From NCBI GenBank assembly GCA_025642075.2, contig JAODUO010000469.1:247501-311500 (forward strand): a stretch of DNA of 64,000 nucleotides, given 5' to 3'. Positions 54,560-64,000 of this stretch are shown piece by piece. The translations under genes and the position numbers were made by a program. Source of the DNA: Ridgeia piscesae. Taxonomy: Eukaryota; Annelida; Polychaeta; Sabellida; Siboglinidae. The notes under the pieces are model-generated. The model made no database searches and was not told where the DNA came from. It was given only the letters and a program-made list of their open reading frames with translations. Each line of letters starts with the position of its first letter. Position 1 is the first letter of the stretch.

Positions 54560-56746
54560 ATCATCTCCCTACTCCTCCTCCTCCTCCTCCTCGCTGTCAT
54601 CTTACCCGCTCTCTTCAGCTGGCCCTGGTGCATGTAGGTGCGTCGGGTGTGCAGGTCGCGTGTAGAGAACAGGGCGACAACGACCACCCACCAGCTCCCA
54701 GCCACGTCCGAGTGGCGAGGGGTGGTGCTTCAGGGACGGTGGCACATTAGAAACGCCAAGTAGTTTGGCGCGATGGCAGTGTTGGCGTACGCTACCTGCA
54801 TCCGGAAGTAGACGAATGATTTGTTCTACATTCTCTTCCACTTCGCGGCACGGGGCTCAGCTATGGTGCTACTCTTGTTGTCGCCGTAGATGACATGTCG
54901 TGTGAACTCAAAGAGCTGCTCTACCATCTCCTCCTCAAGGTCAAGGCTCTCTCCGCACCGCGAGAGCTGTCGTCGCAACAGAGGGCTCTTCGCCACCTGG
55001 TCATACACCGACTTCTTACCCTTACCATAGAAGCCTGAGATGGCATCACAGTGCAGCTGCACAATACAATCTGGCATCTTGTCAGCTACCAGGCCTCGGC
55101 AGTAGATTTTCTCCTGCTTTCTCTTGATACATAGCATACCGGGCAGTTGCTGTGAGGTGACCGCAGCCCTGACATAGGCATCTAGAGCAGCGACATCAAT
55201 GACAACAGGACCAGTGTAGCATGACTCGCGCTGAACTGCATAAGCGGAGAAGAGGACAGTGTCAGCATGTTCTGAATCGGTTGCTGTGTTGGTGCAGTGG
55301 GGGCCAACTGAGTAGATAACCTCTGCATCAACACTCGGTACTAGGTCGGTTAGGAAGCTGCATATAAATTTTTGCAGCCGCCCCTTGTTGCTGTCGCATT
55401 CTTGCATGCATATGACCAGGTCCTGCATGCACTGCTCATCTTTTCGCATCCGTTTTGGGCCGTATTCCATGTCCTTCCTCTTGGCATCTTTTCGACTGAC
55501 CAGGACGTTGTGAGCCGCCCTGATCCCGGCCACATCATTGTTCACAGTTCTGGAGTGCACCAGCAGCTGCTTCTCATTCTGGAGGATGGTGAGCCAATCA
55601 GACTTCATTTTTGCTGCCCTTGTTCATGGTACACTCGATCCACATGTCCCAGGCCATTTTGGAGTAGGGATTGCCTGTGATGGACCAAGTGAAGTCAGTG
55701 CGAAGGTAGGCGACTTGATCAACAGGGAGTTCGTCAGCATAGCCCAGAAATCTGACAGCCACCTCCCGTACATATTGTTGTCGTACGCTACCATCCATGG
55801 CAGCATGGCGCGCAGAGAGCTGACGTACTCGTCCCAGTTGCAAACGTATACTGCATACACATTCTGCTTCAGCGTGTCCGTCATGGACAGGAAGTCCCTT
55901 CAGTAGTCCGCCATGTCACTGGCCTTCGTCTGGGTGAAGATGTTGGTGATGAGGCTCTCAAGGTCAGCGTCCTCCTCCAGTGCCGCGTGGTCAGCAACGC
56001 GGGGTTCTTGGGAGAAACTCGTATTTCTCAGAATCAGTTCGGGCGTGAGCCTTCACTTCACCAGCTGATTCATGGGCGCCTCATACATGAGCCTCAAGCA
56101 ACGCAACCTCTTCTTGTAATGTTTGCCTTTCAGCGCACGATCGACGGAGCCCTCGGCCACGAGTACCTCTCCTAGCTCACTCCCTTTGAAGCGCTTGTAT
56201 ATAGCGCTCATCATCACAATTGTAGGGCACAATGTTACAGTATTTGTTTGGGTTATCGGCCTTTAGCTGGGCAATGAGGACGTACACTGGATGATCACCC
56301 ACTAAGAAGGCGAAAGGCATGCGCTTAGTGGCGATGTTGATAGTCCATGATGTCCTTCACAACTGAGTTGTTCTGCGGTTGACTGTAAGACATATGGAAA
56401 TAAGCCATGCTCTTTCCCTGCTCCATATTCAAGCCAGCGTGAGACCCGCTGTAGGAAGGGATAGACTGCTCGGCTGCATTAGGGCGGTCACCTTTCACGT
56501 CCGCGCGAGCAAGGGCAAGAATAATGCTCCCTTGCGCTGAGGCTCTGAACTTGAGGAGAACGTGGGCATAGAGCGTGTGGGAGGCTCACCGCGTTGGTTG
56601 GTTCTATGTGGCGTAACTGCCTGCATCTCAGACGCCTTCTCAGTCAGTGCCTGCAACACCATCTTGGCGTCTTTGGTGCGTGCATGCTCATCCTGGACGT
56701 TTGCCTCGTAGTCCTGAACAAGACGTTCTAGACGCAGTAGAAACAT
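54560..56746 (-). pseudogene. Broken XPG/PIN-like nuclease gene of the DNA transposon
   Basis: The minus strand holds a family I recognise from large repeated gene sets in marine invertebrates. Fragments in order are VQDYEANVQDEHARTKDAKM (about 56.72 kb), EQGKSMAYFHMSYSQPQNNS (56.42), GSVDRALKGKHYKKRLRCLR (56.13), NWDEYVSSLRAMLPWMVAYD (55.83), then a 260-codon open stretch (55608-54826), then HHPSPLGRGWELVGGRCRPV (54.7). The open stretch has GFYGKGKKSVYD at residues 192-203 and VVIDVAALDAYV near 135-146. An apparent internal deletion joins two domains near residue 72. Frameshifts at about 55.75, 54.83 and 56.3 kb and a stop before the acidic CTC-repeat-encoded tail (54574-54600) mark it as dead. 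The N-terminus is missing or displaced by the LINE. Confidence 0.75.
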
Positions 56747-57022
56747 CTAGTTACCATTTGTACCTTCGTAACAGAAACAAATCAGGCCAATATGGCCCTC
56801 ATCCCAAAAAGAGCTCACTTCTAGAACCATTATTCATTATGTCCGGCAGCGGGGTTCTCGTTCCCTTTATATTAGTTGGGTCCAGGACTTCGATTCCTTA
56901 ATCATTACAGGTTAATTTGAAGATGACCCTTGAATGACCTTGACCTTACCACGTAACCTTAATTCGATCTGTCACCTTCATAAATTGCATTAGCGCATCG
57001 ATGTAACCGACATAATGTGTCT
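56747..57022. other. Transposon sequence between the nuclease pseudogene and the LINE
   Basis: No coding support seen. It lies between the broken gene and the LINE 3' tail. Confidence 0.4.
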
Positions 57023-57129
57023 TTAACAAGATTTAACAAGATTTAACAAGATTGCCACCTAGAGATTCAACTCTAGATGGCAGGTGGACTAGGAAGCCAT
57101 TTGGCTTATCGAGAGTCCAACCTATCTAT

Positions 57130-60024
57130 CTAAGTATACCCCGCCCTTCTTAGGTATATGTCGATTTTATTTTAAAATATATTAACACTACTAGCACCTA
57201 CACAATCAGCTGATAATCTGTTCCATTCGTTTACTGTTCTTTGTGAAAATGAAAATTTTCTAATATCTAGTCTACACTGCTTCTTTGCTAATGTAACTCC
57301 GTGTCCTCTAGTCCTTCTCTCTTCCTTGACTGTGAAAAAATATTTCTGTCAATATTTTCATATCCATTCAATATTTTAAACACCTCAATCTGATCTCCCC
57401 CAATCTTCTGGTTTCTAGTGTTGTTAAACCACATTCTTTTAGACGCATTTCATAACTAATATTCCTGAGTTTTGGTATCATTTTGGTTGCTCTCCTTTGT
57501 ACTCTTTCTAGCATATCAATATCCTTCTTGCGATATGGCCTCCATGCTTGTATACAATATTCTAAGTGAGGCCTAACTATTGTTTTATACAGCGGTATTA
57601 TTAGTTCTTTTTCTTTGTACACTATATTTCGCCTAATTAATCCAAGAATTTGGTTTCCCTTCGCTCCCAATTCCACACTGCTCTGATACCTTCATGTAAA
57701 GCACTAATAGTTAACCCTAAGTCCTTTTCCTTTAAGGTAGTATTTAGTACAGTATCACCCATTGTATATTGTGCATCTTCATTCCCATGTCCTGTGTGAA
57801 GGCACTTACACTTTCCAAAATTAAACAGCATTTGCCACTTCTCAGACCATTCTATCAACTTATTAAGATCATCTTGTAAATGCTGTCTATCTGCATCACT
57901 TTTAATTTTCCTAAACACTTTTGTGTCGTCCGCAAACTTCAACACCTTGCTTGTTATGTCATCATCCAAATCATTGATATATATTAAGAATAAAATAGGT
58001 CCCAGTACTGATCCCTGCGGTACTCCACTCAAAACCGTTTTCCAGTTTGAAACCTCCCATCAACTACTACTCTTTGTCTTCTATCAATAAGCCATTTTTC
58101 TATCCAGTTGATCATTCCATTTCCTATGCCATGGGCTTTTAGTTTAAGTAGTAGACTTTGGTGTGGCACTTTATCAAAGGCTTTTTAAAAAATCTAAGTA
58201 GATTATATCTACTGGTGATCCCTCATCTACCCACTTTGTGACATCTTCCAAAAAACATAACATATTTGTTAAGCATGACCTCGCTTTTAAAAACCCATGT
58301 TGAGATGGGTTTATCAATTTATTTTTAACAAGAAAATCAACCAGGTGATCTTTAATTAGTCTTTCTAATAGTTTGCAAATCACCGATGTTAAACTCACTG
58401 GTCTATAGTTCTCTTACTTGTTTCTCGAACCTTTTTTAAATAATGGTATAATATTTGCTTCTTTCCATTCTAACGGAACTATTCCCTCCTCTAATGACAA
58501 ATTGAACACTGTTGCAAGCGGTATGCTGATTTGTTCTACAATTTCCAATAGTAATTTGGGAGGAATCCCATCCACTCCAGGTGATTTATTATCCTTCATG
58601 TCTCTTATTTTCATAGCTACCATTGTTGGGGTTACAATTAGTTGTCCTAAATAGTCAAACTCTCTCCCTTCGAACTTAGTCTCAAGTACTGGTAATATAC
58701 TAATATCTTCCCTGGTAAACACCGAACTAAAGTACTCATTTAGGTTTTCTGCCATTAAGAATCCCTCTGTTATTATGTTTCCATCACTACCTTCTAGAGG
58801 ACCGACCTTATCCTGAACTTTCTGTTTACTTCGAACATACGCAAAAAAACTCTTGCTGTCATGTTTTATATTAAAAGCTATTTTTTGTTCGTAGCTTCTC
58901 TTTGAATTTCTAATTTCAGCTGTAGCTTGATTTAGTGCTTCTTTATAAATGCTATAGTCTTCTTCACTTCCGGTATGTCTATATGTCTTCCACATCATTT
59001 GCTTGTACTTGATTTTTCTAATGGCTTCCTTCGATAAGTGTTTCTTCTTTGACCGTTTCCCCTGTTTTTTCAAGGGGACAAATTTGTCAACGACGCAGTA
59101 AATTTCACTCTTTAAAATATTCCAGCAATCTGTTGCTGTCTTATTCTTCAGTGTGTTGTTCCAGTCTATCTTTGCTAAATATTCCCTCATGTCCTTATAT
59201 CTTCCTTTGTGAAAAAATTTCCTGTACCTTATTTTTCTATTCCGTTCTCCCTTTACTTTGATGATAAAATGTATCTGGTTGTGATCACTACACCCCAGTG
59301 GCTCACATATCTTGACATTATCAACAAATTCATTCTGTGAGCTCAATACTATGTCTAACACGTTCTCGCCCCTGGTTGCTTCTAACACATGTTGAGAAAG
59401 GAAACTATCTTGTACTAAATTTAAAATCTCTTGATCCTCTCTCCCGGTACTCTGTAGAGATGTCCATTGTATATGCCCATGGTTAAAACCCCCCATAATA
59501 ATACAGTCCCGTTTACTCACTTCTTTGATAGCGTTATGTATTTTTTCATTATCTTCCATGCTTATGTTTGGACTCCGATACACTAACCCAACAGTTAATG
59601 TTGAGGTTCCTGTAACTATGTTACACCAGACAGCTTCTTCACATTCTGCTTCTTTTTCTAATTTTATTTCATAAGCTTGGATGGATTCTTTAATATATAA
59701 AATAACTCCGCCTCCCCTTCTTCCTAATCTATCTTTCCTAAACATTACATACCCTGTCATTCCTAATTCGGCATCTGATATATCGGGCGTGGCCCAAGAT
59801 TCAGTTATACCTATTATGTGAGGGTCAACATCTTCTACCATAATGTTTAGTTCATTTCTTTTGTTTATTATGCTCCTTGCATTTAAACAAACACATTTAT
59901 AACCAAATTCCGTAGGGCTTTCCAGGCTGTTCTTTGCTGATGTCTTTTCGCTATCTTTATCTATGCCTCTAGTATTTGGCTTCTCTGTGTATCCCCCCTG
60001 CGAAACTAGTTTAAAAAGTTGCAA
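57130..60024 (-). pseudogene. LINE ORF2: endonuclease plus reverse transcriptase, broken
   Basis: The N-terminal APE-like endonuclease shows CLNARSIINKRNELN, IIGITESWA, GGGVILYIKES, VGLVYRSPN and the final SDH motif in LGCSDHNQIHF. The usual GDFN motif reads GGFN here (in CIIMGGFNHGHIQW), losing an acidic residue. The reverse transcriptase follows with NKSPGVDGIPPKLL, YLDF (motif A), SGVPQGSVLGPILFLIYIND (motif B) and KFADDTKVF (motif C, FADD). The C-terminal region has YKTIVRPHLEYCIQAWRPYR and DMLERVQRRATKMIP. Breaks are an in-frame stop at 58414-58416, frameshifts near 58.18, 58.04 and 57.68 kb, and further ones after 57.4 kb. The natural stop is the TAG at 57130-57132. Confidence 0.92.
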
Positions 60025-61081
60025 CCTGTTCCATTATTCATCGATCGAAGAAGGTTCTCGGAGAACACTGCTGCGCCCTTTCCGCTTAGATGGAGGCCAT
60101 CTCTCATAAACATGTCTTCTTTACCAACAAAATATCCCCACAAATCTACAAATCCAACTCCTTCTTCTTCACACATCTGCTCTAATAGTCCGTTAATTGC
60201 CATCCTCTTGCAATTTCTAAATGTTGTTCCCCTTCCCCTCATCACTGGCAAGATTCCTGAGAGTATGATATGTTCAACTCTCGTCTTCTTCAGTGTCTCT
60301 ACCAACTCTCTGTATCTCTTTACTATCCTGGTTGTTCCATCCCTGTCTGCATTGTTCGTCCCTACATGTACTAATATAGACCCCCTTGGCCATGCCCCAA
60401 TACGTTCTCTACCCGTTCAGTCACATGCTCTATCCTAGCCCCCGGAAGACAAACAACAACGTCTTCTCCTTTGCTTAATGTCCTGTCTGTCTTTCGCAAA
60501 ATGGAGTCTCCCATAAATACCCTTTCTGTTCTTCAATGCCCCCTCGATCACTGCTTCAGAGTAGCTCCTCCGTTTTGCATCTCCCTGGTTGCTGACTTTT
60601 CCCCCTGCCGCTTTCTCTGTTGTTCCTTTCTTTCCGGTCTCTTTTTTCCTGTCATCGTCCTTGTTATTGACTTCCGTTTGGTCACATCACCTCCCACTTC
60701 CTTTCTTCAATTCGTCTTTCCTCCTGTCGCATCTACTTCTCTCATCTCCTGTCCCCTTGTCCCTCCCTCCTTCTCTACTGTCACTTTCTCCCCTGTCACC
60801 TTCCTGCATGTCATGTTTCCTGTTGTTCTTTCTCCATTTGTTGTCCTTGTAATCACCCTCCCTCCACTCTGCTGCACCCCCTTCACAATATCCGTTAGCC
60901 TGGCTAACTCTGCTGTCAGACAGTCCACTTTCCAACACCCTAAACATTGGAACGTAAACCCTTCCTCCGTTGTCTCTGACCAAGTTTTTCCGCACTCCGA
61001 TACGGCAAAATCCACCAAGCTGTGGCAGTGGTTACACACCAAGTGCCTCCTTGCCTTCACTTGCCGCTTGCCAGGTGCCAT
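60006..61081 (-). pseudogene. LINE ORF1: zinc-finger-like N-terminus and SGNH-hydrolase-like C-terminus, broken
   Basis: The ATG at 61081 begins MAPGKRQVKARRHLVCNHCH, and a CxxC pair recurs in FQCLGCWKVDCL, suggesting a zinc-binding module. A helix (LTAELARLTDIVKGVQQ) and a polar Gly/Thr/Lys/Glu-rich region follow. After frameshifts, 60305-60006 reads HIILSGILPVMRGRG, GVGFVDLWGYFVGKEDMFMR and DGLHLSGKGAAVFSENLL. The D-G-x-H-L motif is the catalytic Asp-His of SGNH/GDSL-type hydrolases, a known ORF1 type in L2/CR1 elements. The stop at about 60006 overlaps the start of ORF2. Confidence 0.8.
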
Positions 61082-61110
61082 ATTACGATTTGTCAAAATC
61101 AACTCTTAGT

Positions 61111-61680
61111 TTAAACCAACTTAGTCTTTAGAAAGACTGTTTGTTTATTGTGTACAGCAACTGCAGCACACTTTATGTTATAAACAACTTACTACCTATG
61201 CTACCATGAACAATAAGTTTAGTCTGTACTGGTACCGTTCCCTAGCGGAAACGTTGGACACTACCTATATAAACAAACAAGGGTTTCCTACTAAAACGCT
61301 TGTTTATTTTTAATAACAATGATACCTATTCACAGTTTTATCTTACATATGTAGTTGTTACTCTTATTGCTTTATCTCTTATATACTATATCAAATAAAG
61401 AGATTTGCTCAATCTTGTTTACAATTTGTCGAAGCCTAGATTACCCTTTTATCACCCACTATACTAATCTGTTCAAAAATACTGTTAACTAACAAACTTT
61501 AACCAAAACTACTATTCAATATATGTCCAGTACCACTTTATGAATAACCTTAACACAAGTATAATACTTATCAATCAATATTTCCGCTTGTTTTTCAAAT
61601 TGTATACACCACCAATTTCAAACCTCTACATCCACCAATTTTCCCGTCTTGGTCAACGTACCCCGAAAAAGGTACGTTTT
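61111..61680. other. Transposon sequence between the LINE and the right inverted repeat
   Basis: AT-rich, without coding support. It is either LINE 5' region or internal sequence of the DNA transposon. Confidence 0.4.
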
Positions 61681-62132
61681 CTTTGTACCAGATGGCGGCC
61701 ATCTTGGATTTATGTGTAAAAATTATGTAATAACATGAAACTGATGTCAGAATCGGAATCCTCGTTGTCGACGTACCCGAAAAAGTGTTTTCATACATGC
61801 TTCTAGGTGCTCTGGTTCAAAAGTTACGTTTCGTTCTACAAGATTTCTTCTAGATTTATGGGTCAACATGATGTCATAGCGTCAAACTGATATCAGAATC
61901 GGAATCCTCGTGGACGAATTACCCAAAACGTGTCTTCATGCGTGATGTTTGGCGTTTTGGTTCAAAAGTTCATTTTTCTAGATGGTGCCAGCGGCCATTT
62001 TGGATTTCGCCCTCTGGCGGAAAATGCCAGCATTTTTTAAAGGGACCGGGGTCTAACTCTTTTCTAAATGGCCCATATTAGTCAAATCAATCGTCAAACC
62101 TTAGTAGCCTACTGGCATTCTAGACCCTACTA
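61681..62132 (-). repeat. Right terminal inverted repeat
   Basis: The reverse complement matches 53599-54068, including ATGCTGGCATTTTCCGCCAG and CGGCCATTTTGGATTTCGCC blocks. It also carries two direct copies of the CGGAATCCTCG-centred unit (near 61750 and 61902). Confidence 0.95.
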
Positions 62133-62919
62133 GTAGGTTAGAAGACTGAATGGTAAAGCCAAGTAGTGTTGGTGAAACGACAAGTAGTGTCACGAGCCTC
62201 CATTTGTCCTAGTAGCCTCTGGGGGGTTACTGGGACAGGGGCTAGGGTACTCGACCTATAGTAGATGGCTCTTATTATGACATATTACGGCAGTACAATC
62301 CACGTCAGACCTACACTCACACGCAACCCGATGCACGCTACTTGACTGTTTTCTTTTTCATACATTTAAATGTAATAACTATGTAGGGGAAGGGCGGGTA
62401 TAGTGGGCCCCTCGGCCAATGTCACAGCATTCGTGATATGCAGTGTAGTTAAAGCAACAGTAGTAGTATCTACAGACGCTCCAGGGGACATAACTCAACG
62501 TCGTATTTGTTTCTTTGGCACGAATGCAAAACGGTGAGGAGCAAATCTGTGTTTTAGGTACTTTTCTTAAAATAATTGATGTGCTTTACAAACACCATCG
62601 TTTAAAAATTGTCAGGGTACATAACTGTAAATGTGGTCCATCCAGCAATAGGCCATGGTTAATTGAATGAGCAATTTCGGCTTGAAATGAATAAATGCAT
62701 TAATCCCCAAATGGCGTCCAATCGATAACTTATGGTGGCCGCACAAAGTGGGCCCCATGGGGCTACAGTGCGACAAGTTACAGAGGGACGACCTGGATAA
62801 TTACAAGAATGTCGTCGAGGCCAGGGGCGTCGATCCAGTTTTAAAAGTGGGGGGACGGGGGACCAATTTATATATACATATATGTATGTATTTTTATGTA
62901 TGTATATAATTTTATATAA

Positions 62920-62923
<4 letters not shown>

Positions 62924-62988
<65 letters not shown>
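62924..62988. repeat. (TA)n microsatellite
   Basis: About 65 bases of AT/TA dinucleotide, preceded by TATG/TATA-rich sequence from 62872. Confidence 0.97.
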
Positions 62989-62990
<2 letters not shown>

Positions 62991-63254
62991 TGCTAATTTA
63001 AAATAAACAAAGGCCTTTATGTTATGCTATTTAAAATAGTTATGTTGGCTACACATATTTGAAGAGTGGACATGGCTCACCCCAATCCCTGAAAATTTGG
63101 AGGCTAGACTTTGGACCACTAACTGCTTGCCTGATTCATAGAGTAACAACACGGACTTATGTGCGTATAAGTCCGTGGCACTAAGTCCATGGCATTAATC
63201 TTTCCCCTATAATTCTAATAGTGTGTTCTATTTATATCTATGGTGCCTGTGTAG

Positions 63255-64000
63255 GACTTCCCAATCCCACCATTTGGCAAAGAAATTTGTCATCACTCAA
63301 ATGGGATCAAATTAGACAAAGTGCAGGAATCCGCGGGTTCCGCCGTAGGCGATATAACTATCCACCAGGGCGACCAGGCTGCAATCCAAGGGGTAACAGG
63401 ACAAACAAAAATTTATAATCTATAATGTGCTTGATGGCTAGTGCCTATTAATATATCAACACAAAGGTGCAAATTGACAGAGCCCGGCATGATGAATATT
63501 TACTGAACTAAGATCTAGTTGCGGCCAACCAAGTAATTTATCTAATAATTTTCCACTGGGTAGTCGGAAGTTTATATCTGAACTCGTATATTAATTTTAC
63601 TACTAGACCGATGTAGGGTTTTTAAGAGAGGGGAGTGATCAGCCTCGCTATATGCCTGTAAATTTGTTTTTATGAACTGAAAAAAGTGGGGGGACATTTC
63701 CTATGCTGTCCCTTCAGGCTGAAAAGTGGGGGACGTGGTCCCTTCGTCCCCCACCGATCGACGCCCATGCTGTGAAGAACTTCCCAATCCTACATTTTGG
63801 CAAAGAAATTTGTCATCACTCAAATGGGAATACGTTACACAAAGTGCAGGAATCCGCCGCTTCGGTCGTAGGCGATAAGCATCAAGCAGGCTAGGGGTGA
63901 ATGTGAATCACAAATTTCATAACTTATAATGTGCTTGGTGGTTAGAACCTACTAATAATATCAACACAAGGATGCAAACTGATAGAGCACGGCAGCGGCT
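63255..64000 (+). repeat. Dispersed direct repeat, two copies about 522 bases apart
   Basis: Copy 1 starts at 63255 (ACTTCCCAATCC; then TTTGGCAAAGAAATTTGTCA) and runs to about 63493. Copy 2 starts at 63777 with the same wording and runs off the right edge. They share GACAAAGTGCAGGAATCCGC-type and TATAATGTGCTTG blocks with scattered mismatches. Probably parts of one transposon family or a tandem array continuing beyond the window. Confidence 0.88.

Larger units (their letters stand above)
57023..61110 (-). mobile_element. L2/CR1-type non-LTR retrotransposon, nested in the DNA transposon
   Basis: A nearly full-length LINE lies on the minus strand. ORF1 (61081-60006) has an N-terminal Cys/His cluster and a C-terminal SGNH-hydrolase-like part. 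ORF2 (about 60024-57130) has an endonuclease and a reverse transcriptase. The 3' end is three tandem copies of the 10-mer TAACAAGATT (plus-strand reading, about 57028-57055), typical of the short tandem tails of this LINE group. ORF2 overlaps the end of ORF1 by a few codons. Frameshifts and a stop make it inactive. It interrupts the DNA transposon and is therefore younger than that insertion. Confidence 0.88.
53599..62132. mobile_element. Composite DNA transposon with long terminal inverted repeats (Academ-like, inferred), carrying a nested LINE
   Basis: Both ends carry the same sequence in opposite orientation, beginning TAGTAGGGTCTAGAAT on the left and ending ATTCTAGACCCTACTA on the right. 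Both outer flanks carry GTA, which fits a 3-bp target-site duplication; a TA duplication with the repeat starting at GTAGGG is the alternative reading. Inside is a broken gene of an XPG/PIN-like nuclease family (about 54.56-56.75 kb, minus strand) and a LINE inserted at about 57.02-61.1 kb. Long inverted repeats, a 3-bp duplication and an XPG-like nuclease together point to the Academ superfamily. That assignment is inference; the inverted-repeat structure is seen directly. Confidence 0.75.
62133..64000. other. Repeat-derived region at the right edge
   Basis: No gene seen. It contains the (TA)n at 62924-62988, repeated AAAAGTGGGGGGA wording (62846, 63682, 63723) and the duplicated block described separately. 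CCAGGGGCGTCGATCCAG at 62821-62838 resembles transposon relics. Confidence 0.5.

Noticed and set aside
55372..55906. Plus-strand frames of about 100-120 codons
   Set aside because: They are shadows of the nuclease pseudogene on the minus strand.
60471..61109. 212-codon plus-strand frame, Ser/Pro/Phe-rich
   Set aside because: It is the opposite-strand shadow of LINE ORF1.

Overview
This is animal genomic DNA, not microbial. Coding sequence is split into short exons with GT-AG borders, there are kilobases of non-coding DNA between exons, long microsatellites are common, CpG is not visibly depleted, and LINE, SINE and DNA-transposon remains are present. The mix (an L2/CR1-type LINE with a hydrolase-bearing ORF1, a tRNA-headed SINE with an invertebrate-type core, an Academ-like element with long inverted repeats) suggests a marine invertebrate; a lophotrochozoan such as a mollusc, or another non-vertebrate metazoan, is my guess. 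The species cannot be read from the sequence.

Left third (1 to about 21.2 kb): one real gene is clear, a polo-like kinase on the minus strand. Eight exons can be placed with matching splice sites (about 21.16-20.70, 10.47-10.36, 9.16-9.05, 6.27-6.06, 2.04-1.94, 1.37-1.10, 0.64-0.55 and 0.135-0.030 kb). They encode the N-terminal extension, the whole kinase domain and the start of the linker. The polo-box half lies beyond the left edge and the true 5' end lies to the right of 21 kb. The introns hold microsatellites, a 16-bp minisatellite, a 26-bp tandem repeat and cAMP-response-element palindromes.

Middle (21 to 53 kb): mostly gene-poor. It holds an inverted repeat with about 235-bp arms around 22 kb, a compact CRE/GC-box/CArG cluster at 28.2 kb that could be a promoter, several large compound microsatellites, a tRNA-headed SINE at 33.4 kb, a possible coding exon at 36 kb, a better candidate coding exon at 42.8-43.3 kb (minus strand, Ser/Arg-rich), decayed coding stretches at 45-46.6 and 52.3-52.8 kb, and a decayed tRNA-Lys-type SINE at 51.1 kb.

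Right part (53.6 to 62.1 kb): an approximately 8.5-kb composite mobile element. Terminal inverted repeats of about 450-470 bp enclose a broken gene of an XPG/PIN-like nuclease family, which I infer to be an Academ-type DNA transposon. A roughly 4-kb L2/CR1-type LINE (ORF1 with zinc-finger-like and SGNH-hydrolase-like parts; ORF2 with endonuclease and reverse transcriptase) has inserted into it, and both are inactivated. The last 1.9 kb is repeat-derived and contains a duplicated block about 522 bp apart that runs off the right edge.
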